64,000 nucleotides of DNA from Nonomuraea sp. NBC_00507 (GTDB taxonomy: Bacteria > Actinomycetota > Actinomycetes > Streptosporangiales > Streptosporangiaceae): contig NZ_CP107853.1 of the NCBI RefSeq assembly GCF_036013525.1, forward strand, positions 2,728,001 to 2,792,000. Reading direction: 5' to 3'. Position numbers and translations under genes: made by a program. Below the pieces are notes generated by a model. The model had not been told where the DNA came from and made no database searches. It saw only the letters and a program-made list of their open reading frames with translations. Within the stretch, counting starts at the first letter, position 1, and each line of letters begins with the position of its first letter. Positions 8,229-17,224 of this stretch are shown piece after piece.

Positions 8229-10967
8229 ATGATGGAACCGGATCAGACGCCGTGGCACGCGCTGCCGGTCGGCGACGTCGCCGTCATGCTCCAAGCGGCG
8301 GCCCCGGACCAGGGCTTGTCAACCGGTGAGGCGGCGCGACGACTCGAGCGCTACGGCCCCAACCAACTGCGGGAGGCGGCCCGCGAACCGCGCTGGCGAG
8401 TGTTCCTGCGTCAGTTCCAGGACTTGATGATCGTGATCTTGCTGATCGCGGCCGTGGTCAGCCTGCTGATCTCGCGCGAGTGGGAGACCCCGCTCGCGAT
8501 CTCCGTGGTCGTGCTGCTGAACGCCGCCATCGGCTTCGTTCAGGAATCCCGCGCCGAAGCCTCGCTGGAGGCGCTGCGCAAGATGACCTCCACTGTTGCG
8601 ACCGTCCGGCGCGACGGCCGGCTCGCCCGCCTGGACGCCAAGGAGCTGGTTCCGGGTGACGTGGTGGTCGTCGAGGCCGGAGACCGAGTGCCGGCGGATG
8701 GGCGGCTGCTGTCCGCGGCCTCTCTGGAGGTGCGGGAGGCGGAGCTGACCGGAGAGGCGCAGCCGGTCGCCAAGTCCGCGATCGGCCGCGTCGAGGAGGG
8801 GGCGCCGCTGGCCGACCGTACGAATGCGTTGTTCATGAACACCTCGGTCACCCGCGGCCGGGGCGACATGCTCGTCACAGCCACCGGCATGGCGACCGAG
8901 ACCGGCCGGATCGCCGGCCTGCTCGCCGTGGCCGAACCCGCCCCGACCCCGCTGCAACGGCAGATCAGCTCACTCAGCCGAACCCTGGCGCTCATCTCCG
9001 CCGTCGTGGTGGTCATCGTGGTCGTGCTCGGACTGGTACGCGGGCAGGAGTTCGGGGTGCTGTTCGTCACCGCGGTCTCGCTGGCCGTGGCCGCCATCCC
9101 CGAGGGGCTGCCGGCGGTGGTGGCGTTCACCCTGGCCATGGGCACCGACCGGCTCGCCCGCCGCGGCGCCATCGTCAAGCGGCTGTCCTCGGTGGAGACC
9201 CTCGGCAGCACCTCGCAGATCTGCACCGACAAGACCGGCACGCTGACCCTGAACCAGATGACCGCCCGGGAGCTCATCCTCGCGGGGCGGCGCTTCACCG
9301 TCTCCGGTCATGGCTACGCCATCGACGGACGGATCCGCTCCACCGACGGCCGCCCGCCACCGGACACCCTGGACCAGGCGTTGATCGCGATGGCGCTGTG
9401 CACCGACGCCGTGCTCCGCGAGGACGAGGAGGTGGTCGGCGACCCCACCGAGGCCGCCCTGGTCGTGCTCGCCGAAAAGGGCGGCGTCGACGTCGCGGCA
9501 CTGCGCCAACAGCGCCCGCGTCTGGCCGAGATCCCGTTCGACGCGGACTACAAGTTCATGGCCACCTTCCACCACTGGACCGGCGATGACGGCCGGCCGA
9601 TCGTGCGCTGCTTCATCAAGGGCGCGCCGGACGTCCTGGCCGCACGCGCCACCCACTACCTCGGCCCGGACGGCATTACCGACATCGACCCGCAGGCCCG
9701 GCGACGCTACGACGAAGCCAATGCGACCCTGGCCGAACAGGGCCGCCGGGTGCTGGCCATGGCTCGCCAAGACTTCCCCGCCGACGGCTTCGACGCCGGC
9801 GGCGATGCGATGAAGCTGCTGGACCGCATCGTCCTCATCGCCCTGGTCGGCATCGTCGACCCGCCGAGGCCGCAGGCACGCCAGGCCATCCAGCAGTGCC
9901 ATGACGCGGGCATCCGCGTCCGCATGATCACCGGTGATCACGCGGTGACGGCCGCGGCCATCGCCCGCGACCTCGCCATCCCCGGCCAAGCCGTCACCGG
10001 CGCCGAACTCGACCAGATCCCCGACGACGCCGAGCTGGCCCGCCGCCTGGACGACATCGGAGTCATCGCCCGGGTCTCACCCGAGCACAAGCTCCGCATC
10101 GTCGGCGCCCTGCAGGCCCGCGGCGACGTGGTCGCGATGACCGGCGACGGTGTCAACGACGCCCCCGCGCTACGCAAGGCGGACATGGGCGTCGCCATGG
10201 GCCTGACCGGAACGGAGGTGACCAAGGAAGCGGCGACCATGGTGCTCACCGACGACAACTTCGCCACCATCGTGGGAGCCGTACGCGAAGGGCGCGGCGT
10301 CTACGACAACATCGTCAAGTTCACCCGCTTCCAGGTCTCCACCGCGCTCGGCTTCGTGCTGACGTTCCTGATCACCTCACTGACCGGCATCGCCGAGGGC
10401 GCCCCGTTCACCGCCCTGCAGATCCTCTTCGTCAACCTCGTCATGGACGGCCCGCCGGCGATGTCGCTCGGCGTCGACCCGGTCAGCCCGGACGCGATGA
10501 GCCGGCCACCCCGCCCTGCACGCGAACCCATCCTCACCAGGGAGCGCCTCATTCGCATCCTGCTGACCAGTGCCGTCATGGCGACGGGCACCGCCGCCAT
10601 CCTCGCCTGGGCACCTGGGCCCGCGCCTGCCGTGGGTCAGGCCGGCGTCGCGGGCACGATGGCGCTCGTCACCTTCGTCTTCTTCCAGGCGTTCAACCTG
10701 CTCACCGTCCGCCACCCCACCCGCAGCCTGTTCCACCGCGAAACCCTGCACAACGCCAACCCACTGATCGCCGCCCTCGCGGTCGTCTCCCTGCTGCTGC
10801 TCATCGTCGAACTGGACGCCCTGCACGGCTTCTTCACCACCACCGATCTCACCTTTGGCCAGTGGCTGATCTGCCTGGCCGTCGGCTCGGTCATCCTGTG
10901 GGTCGGCGAACTCGTCAAAGCCCTGCTCCGCGCCCGCGACCGCCGTCAAAGCGCCCACGGCGCGTGA
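8229..10967 (+). CDS. P2-type cation (probably Ca2+) transporting ATPase, CtpF-like
   Basis: 912 residues from the ATG at 8229, with GGAGGA at 8215-8220. An N-terminal cation-ATPase domain (about 8-75) is followed by membrane segments and the actuator loop with LTGEAQPV. PEGLPAVVAF lies in the fourth membrane helix and the phosphorylation motif CTDKTGTLT has Asp near residue 334. The nucleotide domain and the hinge TGDGVNDAPAL follow, then six C-terminal membrane helices. PEGL and the overall length match SERCA-type pumps and mycobacterial CtpF, which belongs to the DosR hypoxia regulon. The membrane-embedded pump would export Ca2+ or a similar ion. The substrate is inference. The gene stands alone with relics of LAL genes on both sides. 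Confidence 0.9.
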   Translation: MMEPDQTPWHALPVGDVAVMLQAAAPDQGLSTGEAARRLERYGPNQLREAAREPRWRVFLRQFQDLMIVILLIAAVVSLLISREWETPLAISVVVLLNAAIGFVQESRAEASLEALRKMTSTVATVRRDGRLARLDAKELVPGDVVVVEAGDRVPADGRLLSAASLEVREAELTGEAQPVAKSAIGRVEEGAPLADRTNALFMNTSVTRGRGDMLVTATGMATETGRIAGLLAVAEPAPTPLQRQISSLSRTLALISAVVVVIVVVLGLVRGQEFGVLFVTAVSLAVAAIPEGLPAVVAFTLAMGTDRLARRGAIVKRLSSVETLGSTSQICTDKTGTLTLNQMTARELILAGRRFTVSGHGYAIDGRIRSTDGRPPPDTLDQALIAMALCTDAVLREDEEVVGDPTEAALVVLAEKGGVDVAALRQQRPRLAEIPFDADYKFMATFHHWTGDDGRPIVRCFIKGAPDVLAARATHYLGPDGITDIDPQARRRYDEANATLAEQGRRVLAMARQDFPADGFDAGGDAMKLLDRIVLIALVGIVDPPRPQARQAIQQCHDAGIRVRMITGDHAVTAAAIARDLAIPGQAVTGAELDQIPDDAELARRLDDIGVIARVSPEHKLRIVGALQARGDVVAMTGDGVNDAPALRKADMGVAMGLTGTEVTKEAATMVLTDDNFATIVGAVREGRGVYDNIVKFTRFQVSTALGFVLTFLITSLTGIAEGAPFTALQILFVNLVMDGPPAMSLGVDPVSPDAMSRPPRPAREPILTRERLIRILLTSAVMATGTAAILAWAPGPAPAVGQAGVAGTMALVTFVFFQAFNLLTVRHPTRSLFHRETLHNANPLIAALAVVSLLLLIVELDALHGFFTTTDLTFGQWLICLAVGSVILWVGELVKALLRARDRRQSAHGA

Positions 10968-11042
10968 GCCCTCCGACCAGCCTCCGGGTGGCCCTCGCCG
11001 CGACGCTGCCTCGGCTGGGCCACCGATCAGGGAGCGTCAGGT

Positions 11043-11376
11043 CGTAGTCGCGGGGCCGATCTCCGAGTTCGTCAGCTCGCGCCGGGCACGTTCCGCGAAC
11101 CCTTCGGCCCTCATCTGGCTGAGCATCTCGTACGCGATAGTTGCTCCCGGGCGTCGATGCGGCGGTTCTCCCGGCGCAGCCACTCGCCGTAGAGCAGCCG
11201 GGTGCGGGCGAGCGCCATCCGGACTTCGGTGCGGCTGAGCCGCTCGATCGCCTCACAGTACAGAGTCTCGGCGGCCGGTCCGATGCTCACCTGGGCACGC
11301 GCGCCCGCCGAGGTGCCGAGGGCCCAGTCGGTGCCACTGGCCTGTGCCATCTCGTCGAGTTGCTGGGCCGCGCTGT
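11043..11376 (-). pseudogene. LAL regulator relic: C-terminal TPR region without HTH
   Basis: The minus strand encodes QASGTDWALGTSAGARAQ, then LYCEAIERLSRTEVRMALAR and LLYGEWLRRENRRIDAREQL, which is the conserved end of the LAL helical region (LAL 1 has LVYGEWLRRERRRLDAREQL). After EQL the frame shifts: the next part, AYEMLSQMRAEGFAERARRE, is in another frame. The LuxR HTH that should follow is absent. It is a decayed regulator gene between the ATPase and qcrB. It is not simply the other half of the relic at 8 kb, since the order of N and C parts is wrong for one interrupted gene. Confidence 0.75.
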
Positions 11377-11483
11377 GGCCGCCCCCGAGGCCGCCGTGGG
11401 TGCCCAGGTACCCGGCTGCCGACCCGTACTGCGGACCGGAACGCCTTGAGTACCCGGCAGCTGGTTGGGCTTCACCCATCCTG

Positions 11484-13013
11484 TCAGCGGCTGCTCCAGG
11501 AGCGGTGGAGCGCCGCTCGGATCCGGTGTTTGGCCGGCGGCGGGACGTCCCCGTTGCTCACGGGCGGCAACGCGGGCGGGCTCTCGGGGGCGGGCGGCGC
11601 GAGCTTCGCCTTCGCTTCCTCGGTCGCCGGCCGTTCGACCTCGGTGAAGCCGCCGCCGGGGCCGCGTACGATCATGCCGGTCTCCACGCCGTGCACGACC
11701 ATGTGTCGGTCCCGCGCTTGCAGCCCCAGGCAGATCCACCGGGTGACCACGTACGCCAGCACCGGCCCTGCCAGGATCGCCACCCGGAAGATCCACGTCG
11801 TCGCGTTCAGGGAGATGTGGAAGGTCGAGGCGATCAGGTCGTTGCCCCCGGACATCCACAGCACCCCGTAGTACACGATCCCCGCGACCCCGATCCCGGT
11901 CCGCGTCGGTACGTCGCGCGGCCGGTCGAGCAGATTGTGCACGGCCCGGTCACCGGTGACCCACCGCTCCACGAACGGATACAGCGCCAGCCCCGCGAAC
12001 AGCAGCCCCGGCGCCGCCAGTGCGGGGATCAGCACACTCATGGTCACGGTGTGGCCGAACACGGTGAACTCCCATGGCGGCATGAGCCGCAGCGCGCCCT
12101 CCAGGAACCCCATGTACCAGTCGGGCTGGGAGCCCGCGCTGACCGTGCTGGGCACGTACGGCCCGTACAGCCAGATCGGGTTGATCTGGAACACCGTGGC
12201 CAGCAGCGCGATCACCCCGGTCACCCACAGGAGGAACGCCGTCGTCTTCGCCAGGAACGCGGGGTAGAACGGGTCCCCGCGCACCAAGTTCTCGTTCAGC
12301 CCTTTCGCCCGGAACTGCGTGTGCATCTGCCGCCACGTCAGCACCACCGCGTGCAGCGGCACCAGCACCAGCAGCAGGCCCGGGATGAGCAGCACGTGGA
12401 GGCTGTAGAGGCGGGAGATGATGTCATCGCCGGGGAACTCGCCGCCGAACAGGAACGTCGCCAGATACGTGCCCACCAGCGGCACCGACAGCGTGACCCC
12501 GTGCAGGATGCGCAGCCCGGCCCCGGACAGCAGGTCGTCGGGCAGCGAGTAGCCGAGCAGCCCGTTGAGCATCACCAGCCCGAACAGGGCCATGCCGATC
12601 AGCCAGTTCAGCTCGCGCGGCTTGCGGAAGGCGCCGGTGAAGAAGTTGCGCAGCAGGTGCGCCACGATCCCGCCGATGAAGATCAGCGTGCCCCAGTGGT
12701 GCATCTGCCGGACCAGCAGGCCGCCTCGCACGTCGAAGCTGATCTCCAAGGAGGACGCGTACGCCTGGCTCATCGTGACGCCGCGCAGCGGCACATAGGC
12801 GCCGTCGTAGACGACCTCCTCCATGGACGGCTTGAAGAAGAACGTGAGGAAGACGCCAGTGACCAGGACGACCACGAAGGCGTACAGGGCGATCTCGCCC
12901 AGCAGGAATGTCCAGTGGTTGGCGAAGGCCTTGCGCATCGCCCTGTTCAGGAAACCGGCGCCGCCGACACGATCGTCAAGCGTCTTGGCCAGTGAGCCGA
13001 CCTTCATCGTCAC
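11484..13013 (-). CDS. qcrB: Cytochrome bc1 complex cytochrome b subunit, stand-alone paralogue
   Basis: 509 residues from GTG at 13013 (an ATG at 13007 is equally possible). Cytochrome b signatures are clear. Four haem-ligand histidines lie in QMHHWGTLIFIGGIVAHL and SLHVLLIPGLLLVLVPLHAV. The quinol site motif QPDWYMGFLEG is the actinobacterial PDWY form of PEWY. About eight to nine membrane helices and a proline-rich cytoplasmic tail follow. In actinobacteria qcrB normally sits in a ctaE-qcrCAB cluster. Here no qcrA or qcrC is adjacent, so this is an extra copy. It may be an alternative b subunit for special conditions, which would fit the neighbouring Ca2+ pump and arginine deiminase operon. 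That link is inference. Confidence 0.9.
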   Translation of the reverse strand: MTMKVGSLAKTLDDRVGGAGFLNRAMRKAFANHWTFLLGEIALYAFVVVLVTGVFLTFFFKPSMEEVVYDGAYVPLRGVTMSQAYASSLEISFDVRGGLLVRQMHHWGTLIFIGGIVAHLLRNFFTGAFRKPRELNWLIGMALFGLVMLNGLLGYSLPDDLLSGAGLRILHGVTLSVPLVGTYLATFLFGGEFPGDDIISRLYSLHVLLIPGLLLVLVPLHAVVLTWRQMHTQFRAKGLNENLVRGDPFYPAFLAKTTAFLLWVTGVIALLATVFQINPIWLYGPYVPSTVSAGSQPDWYMGFLEGALRLMPPWEFTVFGHTVTMSVLIPALAAPGLLFAGLALYPFVERWVTGDRAVHNLLDRPRDVPTRTGIGVAGIVYYGVLWMSGGNDLIASTFHISLNATTWIFRVAILAGPVLAYVVTRWICLGLQARDRHMVVHGVETGMIVRGPGGGFTEVERPATEEAKAKLAPPAPESPPALPPVSNGDVPPPAKHRIRAALHRSWSSR

Positions 13014-13035
13014 CCCGCACCCGGCTCGGTTGCAT

Positions 13036-13102
13036 TGTCACAGCCAACGACCGGATGGCCCGGCGATATGTGACACGCGGTGCCAGACATATCCCTGTCA
13101 CA
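13036..13102. promoter_or_regulatory. Three TGTCACA/TGTGACA elements in the qcrB divergent promoter
   Basis: TGTCACA at 13036-13042, its reverse complement TGTGACA at 13069-13075, and TGTCACA at 13096-13102 lie between qcrB (minus) and the membrane protein gene (plus). The same heptamer occurs at 8138 (before the P-type ATPase) and 13742 (before the cupin gene), and with one change at 14396 (before arcD). The half-sites recall CRP/FNR-family boxes, but no classical spaced palindrome is formed. Confidence 0.35.
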
Positions 13103-13205
13103 GCTTGCCGAGCTGTCCTGTCAGAGGGTGGTAACCACCACCATCGGCAAGGAGTGCCTCATGGATGCCCGCTTGAACGGCTCAGGTGAAAGTTGAGATC
13201 GCCTG

Positions 13206-13697
13206 ATGCAGGCCTTCCTCCACACGGCGGGAGCATCGGTCGGCTGCGTCCTGGCCCTCGCCCCGGCCCTGCTGCCCTCCGCCCGTCCCACCAGAAGGTG
13301 GCCGCACGTCGTCATGGCGCTCGGCATGGCGGCCGGGCATCTGGGGGGTTTGTTCCTCTCCATCGCGGTGCTCGTGCTGCTGACCGCCGGCTGGCTCTGC
13401 GGCTCCTCCTCCCGCCGCGCCGAGATCGGGCATCACATCCAGGACTTCGTGGTCATGTCCCTGCTTTTGGTGCTGACGGCGTTCAGCGGGCCGCCTCTGA
13501 CCGGTGCTTCGTCCGGGCACCTGCATGGGGGCGGTTCGCTCGCCACGGTGGCCCTGGTCATCGGGCTGGGCTGGACCTGCGCTCGGCTCATCCGTGTTCT
13601 GCCCGAGCCGAGCGCCGATCGAAGAGTGCTCAGCCAGGATGTGTGCTCGGCCGGAATGGCGGCCAGCATGGCCTTCATGGCCGCATTGGCCCTCTGA
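13206..13697 (+). CDS. Small polytopic membrane protein of unknown function
   Basis: 163 residues with four to five hydrophobic segments (about 5-25, 32-58, 75-92, 103-122, 143-162) separated by short loops. Histidines and methionines sit near the membrane (WPHVVMALGMAAGHL, GHHIQDFV, SGHLHGGG), a pattern seen in DUF5134-like and metal-associated membrane proteins of actinobacteria. The family is not certain. The start at 13206 has only a weak RBS. It is transcribed divergently from qcrB across the TGTCACA cluster and precedes the cupin gene by about 120 bp. Confidence 0.6.
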   Translation: MQAFLHTAGASVGCVLALAPALLPSARPTRRWPHVVMALGMAAGHLGGLFLSIAVLVLLTAGWLCGSSSRRAEIGHHIQDFVVMSLLLVLTAFSGPPLTGASSGHLHGGGSLATVALVIGLGWTCARLIRVLPEPSADRRVLSQDVCSAGMAASMAFMAALAL

Positions 13698-13820
13698 TGT
13701 CGTTTGATGAAGTTTTCCTGCAGGCGAAATGTTCGGGGCGTTGTCACACGTCAGGGGTGCTGTCTTGTCTGAGCTGGTGCACGGCCGGATCGAGCCGGCC
13801 ACTTCCCGGAAGGAAGCCTG

Positions 13821-14261
13821 ATGAGCACCGATCACGCTCACGCTCACCACCTTGAGAACCCCGACAAGAGCGGGCCGCCGCCGAAGATCGACGTGGTTGC
13901 CACCGTGCCGGGGGCGCCGCCTGCGCCGGAGGGGGCCGAGGCGATGACGCTCCTGGTCACGTTGCCGCCGAACAGCCCTGGTGCGCCGCCGCACCGGCAC
14001 TCCGGGCCGGCGTACGGGTTCGTGGTCAAGGGGGCCATCAACTTCGAGCTCGAAGGCGACCCCGTACGGGTTGTCCGGGCCGGTGAGGCGTTCTGGGAGC
14101 CCGGTGGGGACGTGATCCACTACCAGGACGGCAACCACCTCGCTGATGAGGAGTCGGCGTTCGTGGTGACGATGTTCTGCGCGCCTGGGCAGCCGATGTT
14201 GATCCCGGTCAGCCCGGAGGAGTTGGAGGCTCGGCGAGACCGTCGCGCGCCGCAGTCATGA
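13821..14261 (+). CDS. Cupin-domain protein
   Basis: 146 residues, ATG at 13821 with an AGGAAG ribosome binding site. A single cupin-2 barrel: motif 1 is PPHRHSGPAYGFVVKGAINF and motif 2 falls around GEAFWEPGGDVIHYQDGN. The metal ligands would be His-His of motif 1, a Glu and the later His. The N-terminus is rich in histidine (DHAHAHH). Such proteins bind a metal and may act as small dioxygenases, isomerases or sensors. No substrate can be assigned. TGTCACA at 13742 lies upstream. The gene precedes the arginine deiminase operon on the same strand but is 267 bp away from it. Confidence 0.8.
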   Translation: MSTDHAHAHHLENPDKSGPPPKIDVVATVPGAPPAPEGAEAMTLLVTLPPNSPGAPPHRHSGPAYGFVVKGAINFELEGDPVRVVRAGEAFWEPGGDVIHYQDGNHLADEESAFVVTMFCAPGQPMLIPVSPEELEARRDRRAPQS

Positions 14262-14528
14262 CCAAGGTCTCGTTGACTGCACTCGTTCGCGATCTGCTGA
14301 CGCACCTCCTGCACGAGCACCAACGGCCATGGGCGCCAGATGAGCGTTGTCACCGTTCCGAGTCACTGCTTCGCCAGACACGCCTGGGGCGTGCGGTGTC
14401 ACGAATCTGATGGCCGCCCGGTCCAAGTGGGCGAACCAATCCGATCAGTGGTGAGAGAGGTGGATCATGAGGGCTGCTTGTCACCGGAGACCGGCCTCAG
14501 GCGCCGGCATTCCCATGAGGAGCTCGTG

Positions 14529-15956
14529 ATGAGCCATGACATCGGAGCGCCGCGGCAGACGGTCAGCGGCTCGCCGCCTCCGGACGCCAGCCGTCCTTCA
14601 GTCTCGGCCGGGCCGCCGACCGGGCGTGAGCCGGGTGAGCGCCGCTTCGGGCTCGGTACGGCGTCGGCGCTGGTGGTCGGCTCGGTCATCGGGACCGGAG
14701 TGTTCGCTCTGCCCTCCGCTTTGGCGGTGTTCGGTCCGATCTCGCTGGTGGCGTTCGGGCTCGTCACGATCGGTGCGATCGCGCTGGCGCTGACATTCCG
14801 CGATCTCGCGGTGCGCCTGCCCGGCGCGGGTGGCCCCTATGTCTACGCCCGCGACGCGTTCGGCGAGTTCGCCGGATTCCTCATCGCCTGGAGTTACTGG
14901 ATCACTGCGTGGGCCGGGAACGCCGCGATCGTCGTGGCGTGGGTCGGCTATGTCGAGGTGTTCTGGAACACCGGGCACGAGATCGGGTGGTCGATCGTCA
15001 TCGCGCTGGTCGGGCTGCTCCTGCCGGCGCTGGTCAACCTGATGGGCTTGCGCAGCTTCGCCGCGTTCCAGGTCGTCACGACTGTTCTGAAGTTCATCCC
15101 GCTGTTGTTCATGGCCACCATCGGCCTGCTGTTCATCAACACGGCGAACTTCGGCACATTCAATGCCAGTGGGACCTCCTGGCTCGGCGCGATCAGCGCC
15201 GCAGGAGCCATCGCCCTGTTCAGCTACCTGGGCATCGAGACCGCATCGGTCGCCGCGGCCCGGGTCCGGGACCCGAAGCGGAACGTCGGCCGAGCCACCG
15301 TGCTGGGCACCCTGGCCTGCGCCGCGGTCTACATCCTCGGCACCGTCACCGTTTTCGGCACCGTGGCGCACGACGACCTCGTCAGCTCCACCGCGCCCTT
15401 CACCGACGCGGCCAACGCCATCTTCGGTGGTCAGTGGGCGGGGGCCACGGTCGCCGCGGCAGCCGTCGTGTCCGGCTTCGGGGCGCTGGTCGGCTGGACC
15501 CTGATCGTGGCCGAGATGCCGCGGGCAGCGGCGCAGGACGGGTTGTTCCCGACCGCCTTCGCCAGGCAGAACCGTGCCGGCGTTCCCGTGTTCGGGATCG
15601 TCATCTCGACCCTGTTGGCCGCGGGACTCACCGTCGTCAGCTACACCAGCTTCGAGCAGGTGTTCACCACCGTGGTGCTCCTGTCGGTCCTCACCTCGGT
15701 CGTCCCGTACTTGCTGTCCGCCGCAGCACAGCTGTATTGGCTGCGCACCGGCGGCAAGCGGCTGCGGGTCAGGCATCTGGCTCGCGACGTCGTCGTCTCC
15801 GCGCTCGCCCTGGCGTTCGGGTTCTGGGCGCTCGCGGGGAGCGGCTACGCGGCCGTCTACTACGGGACGTTCTGCCTGCTGCTCGGCGTGCCGGTGTACG
15901 TGTGGGTCAAGGCCCGCCGCGGCGTGTACGGCGAGACCCCGGCGGTGACGCGATGA
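14529..15956 (+). CDS. arcD: Arginine/ornithine antiporter, APC superfamily
   Basis: 475 residues from ATG at 14529 (a GTG directly before it is in frame, and AGGAG precedes both). Twelve membrane segments. The first helix has VVGSVIGTGVFALPSAL, the typical APC signature for substrate backbone binding. Family members of this length exchange amino acids. The arginine:ornithine role follows from its place as first gene of a complete deiminase operon: its stop overlaps the arcA start as ATGA. It would import arginine and export ornithine without energy cost. A 267-bp leader upstream holds no obvious FNR/ANR palindrome. Confidence 0.88.
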   Translation: MSHDIGAPRQTVSGSPPPDASRPSVSAGPPTGREPGERRFGLGTASALVVGSVIGTGVFALPSALAVFGPISLVAFGLVTIGAIALALTFRDLAVRLPGAGGPYVYARDAFGEFAGFLIAWSYWITAWAGNAAIVVAWVGYVEVFWNTGHEIGWSIVIALVGLLLPALVNLMGLRSFAAFQVVTTVLKFIPLLFMATIGLLFINTANFGTFNASGTSWLGAISAAGAIALFSYLGIETASVAAARVRDPKRNVGRATVLGTLACAAVYILGTVTVFGTVAHDDLVSSTAPFTDAANAIFGGQWAGATVAAAAVVSGFGALVGWTLIVAEMPRAAAQDGLFPTAFARQNRAGVPVFGIVISTLLAAGLTVVSYTSFEQVFTTVVLLSVLTSVVPYLLSAAAQLYWLRTGGKRLRVRHLARDVVVSALALAFGFWALAGSGYAAVYYGTFCLLLGVPVYVWVKARRGVYGETPAVTR

Positions 15957-17224
15957 CCACGAGCCAGGACATCGCGCTGAAGGTCGGCATCCATTCCGAG
16001 ATCGGCCGGCTGCGGGAGGTCATCGTGCACCGGCCCGGACGGGAACTGGACCGGCTGACCCCGGACAACGCCGCCGGCCTGCTGTTCGACGACGTGCTCT
16101 GGGCAGACCGCGCGCGCCGCGAACACGACGAGTTCGTCGAGGTGATGAGAAGCCACGGCGTACGGGTGCACCTGTTCGCCGATCTGCTGGCACAGGCGCT
16201 CGCGACGGACGCCGGTCGGCACTTCGCCGTGAATCGCGTGTGCACCGACCAGCAGTTCGGGCCGGCTCTGGCTGCAGAGTTGCGGGCGCTGTTGTTGGAC
16301 ACCGACCCGGTCTCGCTGGCCGACTACCTGATCGGCGGGGTCCTGAAGTCGGACATCGACGTGCCCGGCAGGGCCAGCGTGGCGTGGCAAAGCCTCGGTA
16401 CCGACGACTTCGTGCTCACCCCGCTGCCCAACACGCTGTTCCAACGCGACAACTCGGCGTGGATCGGACGGAGCGTCGCGGTCAACCCCATGGCCAAGTC
16501 GGCTCGGAGCCGTGAGTCGATCAACACCCGCACCGTCTACCGGCACCATCCGCTGTTCACCGACGCCGACTTCGTGACCGTCTACGGCGACGACGACCTC
16601 GCTCACGCCCCGGCCACGCTGGAGGGCGGCGACATCCACGTCATCGCCCGGGGCGTCGTCATGGTCGGAATGGGCGAGCGCACCACGCCGATGGGCATGG
16701 AGATGCTCGCCCGGCGGCTCTTCTCGGATGGCCACGCCCGCCGCGTCCTGGCCGTCGAGCTGCCCAAAGCCCGCTCGACGATGCACCTGGACACCGTGCT
16801 CACGATGGTCGACGTCGCCACCTTCGTGGCCTACCCCTACTTCGACCAGGCCGCGGCCCGGGTCTGGCTGCTCACCCCCGCCCCTGTCGGGAAGGGCGTG
16901 AACGTCCAGCACCTGATAGGGCTGACCGCCGGACTGCGCGAGGCGATCGAGGACGACGACGTCCGCGTCCTCACCGCCGTGGGGGACCGACGCGAGGCCG
17001 AGCGGGAGCAGTGGAACGACGCCGACAACTTCCTGGCGATCTCTCCCGGAGTGGTACTCGGATACGAGCGCAACACCGCGACCAACGCCATGCTGCGCGA
17101 CCACGGCCTCGAGGTCATTCCTCTGGCCGGCAGCGAACTCGGCCGCGGACGCGGCGGCGCACGGTGCATGACCTGCCCCATCCTGCGCGACCCCGTACCC
17201 CTCTCCTCGAAGGAAACGCCATGA
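15953..17224 (+). CDS. arcA: Arginine deiminase
   Basis: 423 residues. It hydrolyses arginine to citrulline and ammonia in the cytoplasm. Family motifs are present: [18 protein letters not shown] near the N-terminus, [19 protein letters not shown], the catalytic His in [11 protein letters not shown] and the C-terminal nucleophile Cys in [10 protein letters not shown]. Length is normal (about 400-420). The start overlaps the arcD stop and the stop overlaps the arcB start, both as ATGA, so expression of the three is tightly coupled. It is the first enzyme of an ATP-yielding pathway used under oxygen or energy shortage and against acid. Confidence 0.95.
   Translation: MTTSQDIALKVGIHSEIGRLREVIVHRPGRELDRLTPDNAAGLLFDDVLWADRARREHDEFVEVMRSHGVRVHLFADLLAQALATDAGRHFAVNRVCTDQQFGPALAAELRALLLDTDPVSLADYLIGGVLKSDIDVPGRASVAWQSLGTDDFVLTPLPNTLFQRDNSAWIGRSVAVNPMAKSARSRESINTRTVYRHHPLFTDADFVTVYGDDDLAHAPATLEGGDIHVIARGVVMVGMGERTTPMGMEMLARRLFSDGHARRVLAVELPKARSTMHLDTVLTMVDVATFVAYPYFDQAAARVWLLTPAPVGKGVNVQHLIGLTAGLREAIEDDDVRVLTAVGDRREAEREQWNDADNFLAISPGVVLGYERNTATNAMLRDHGLEVIPLAGSELGRGRGGARCMTCPILRDPVPLSSKETP

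Noticed and set aside
7991..11376. One LAL gene interrupted by the P-type ATPase
   Set aside because: Both relics are on the minus strand but the N-terminal piece lies at the lower coordinate, the wrong order for one interrupted gene. They are separate relics or a rearranged one.
11202..12995. 597-codon open frame on the plus strand opposite qcrB
   Set aside because: It is antisense to a gene with all cytochrome b motifs. Its product is an Arg/His/Gln-rich low-complexity sequence, typical of a G/C-rich shadow frame.
14262..14528. FNR/ANR box upstream of arcD
   Set aside because: I looked for TTGAT-N4-ATCAA and DosR-type GGGACT boxes and found none. Only a TGTCACG variant is present.
14598..15776. 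392-codon frame opposite arcD
   Set aside because: The product is a Gly/Arg/Asp-rich shadow of a membrane protein gene with clear APC features on the other strand.
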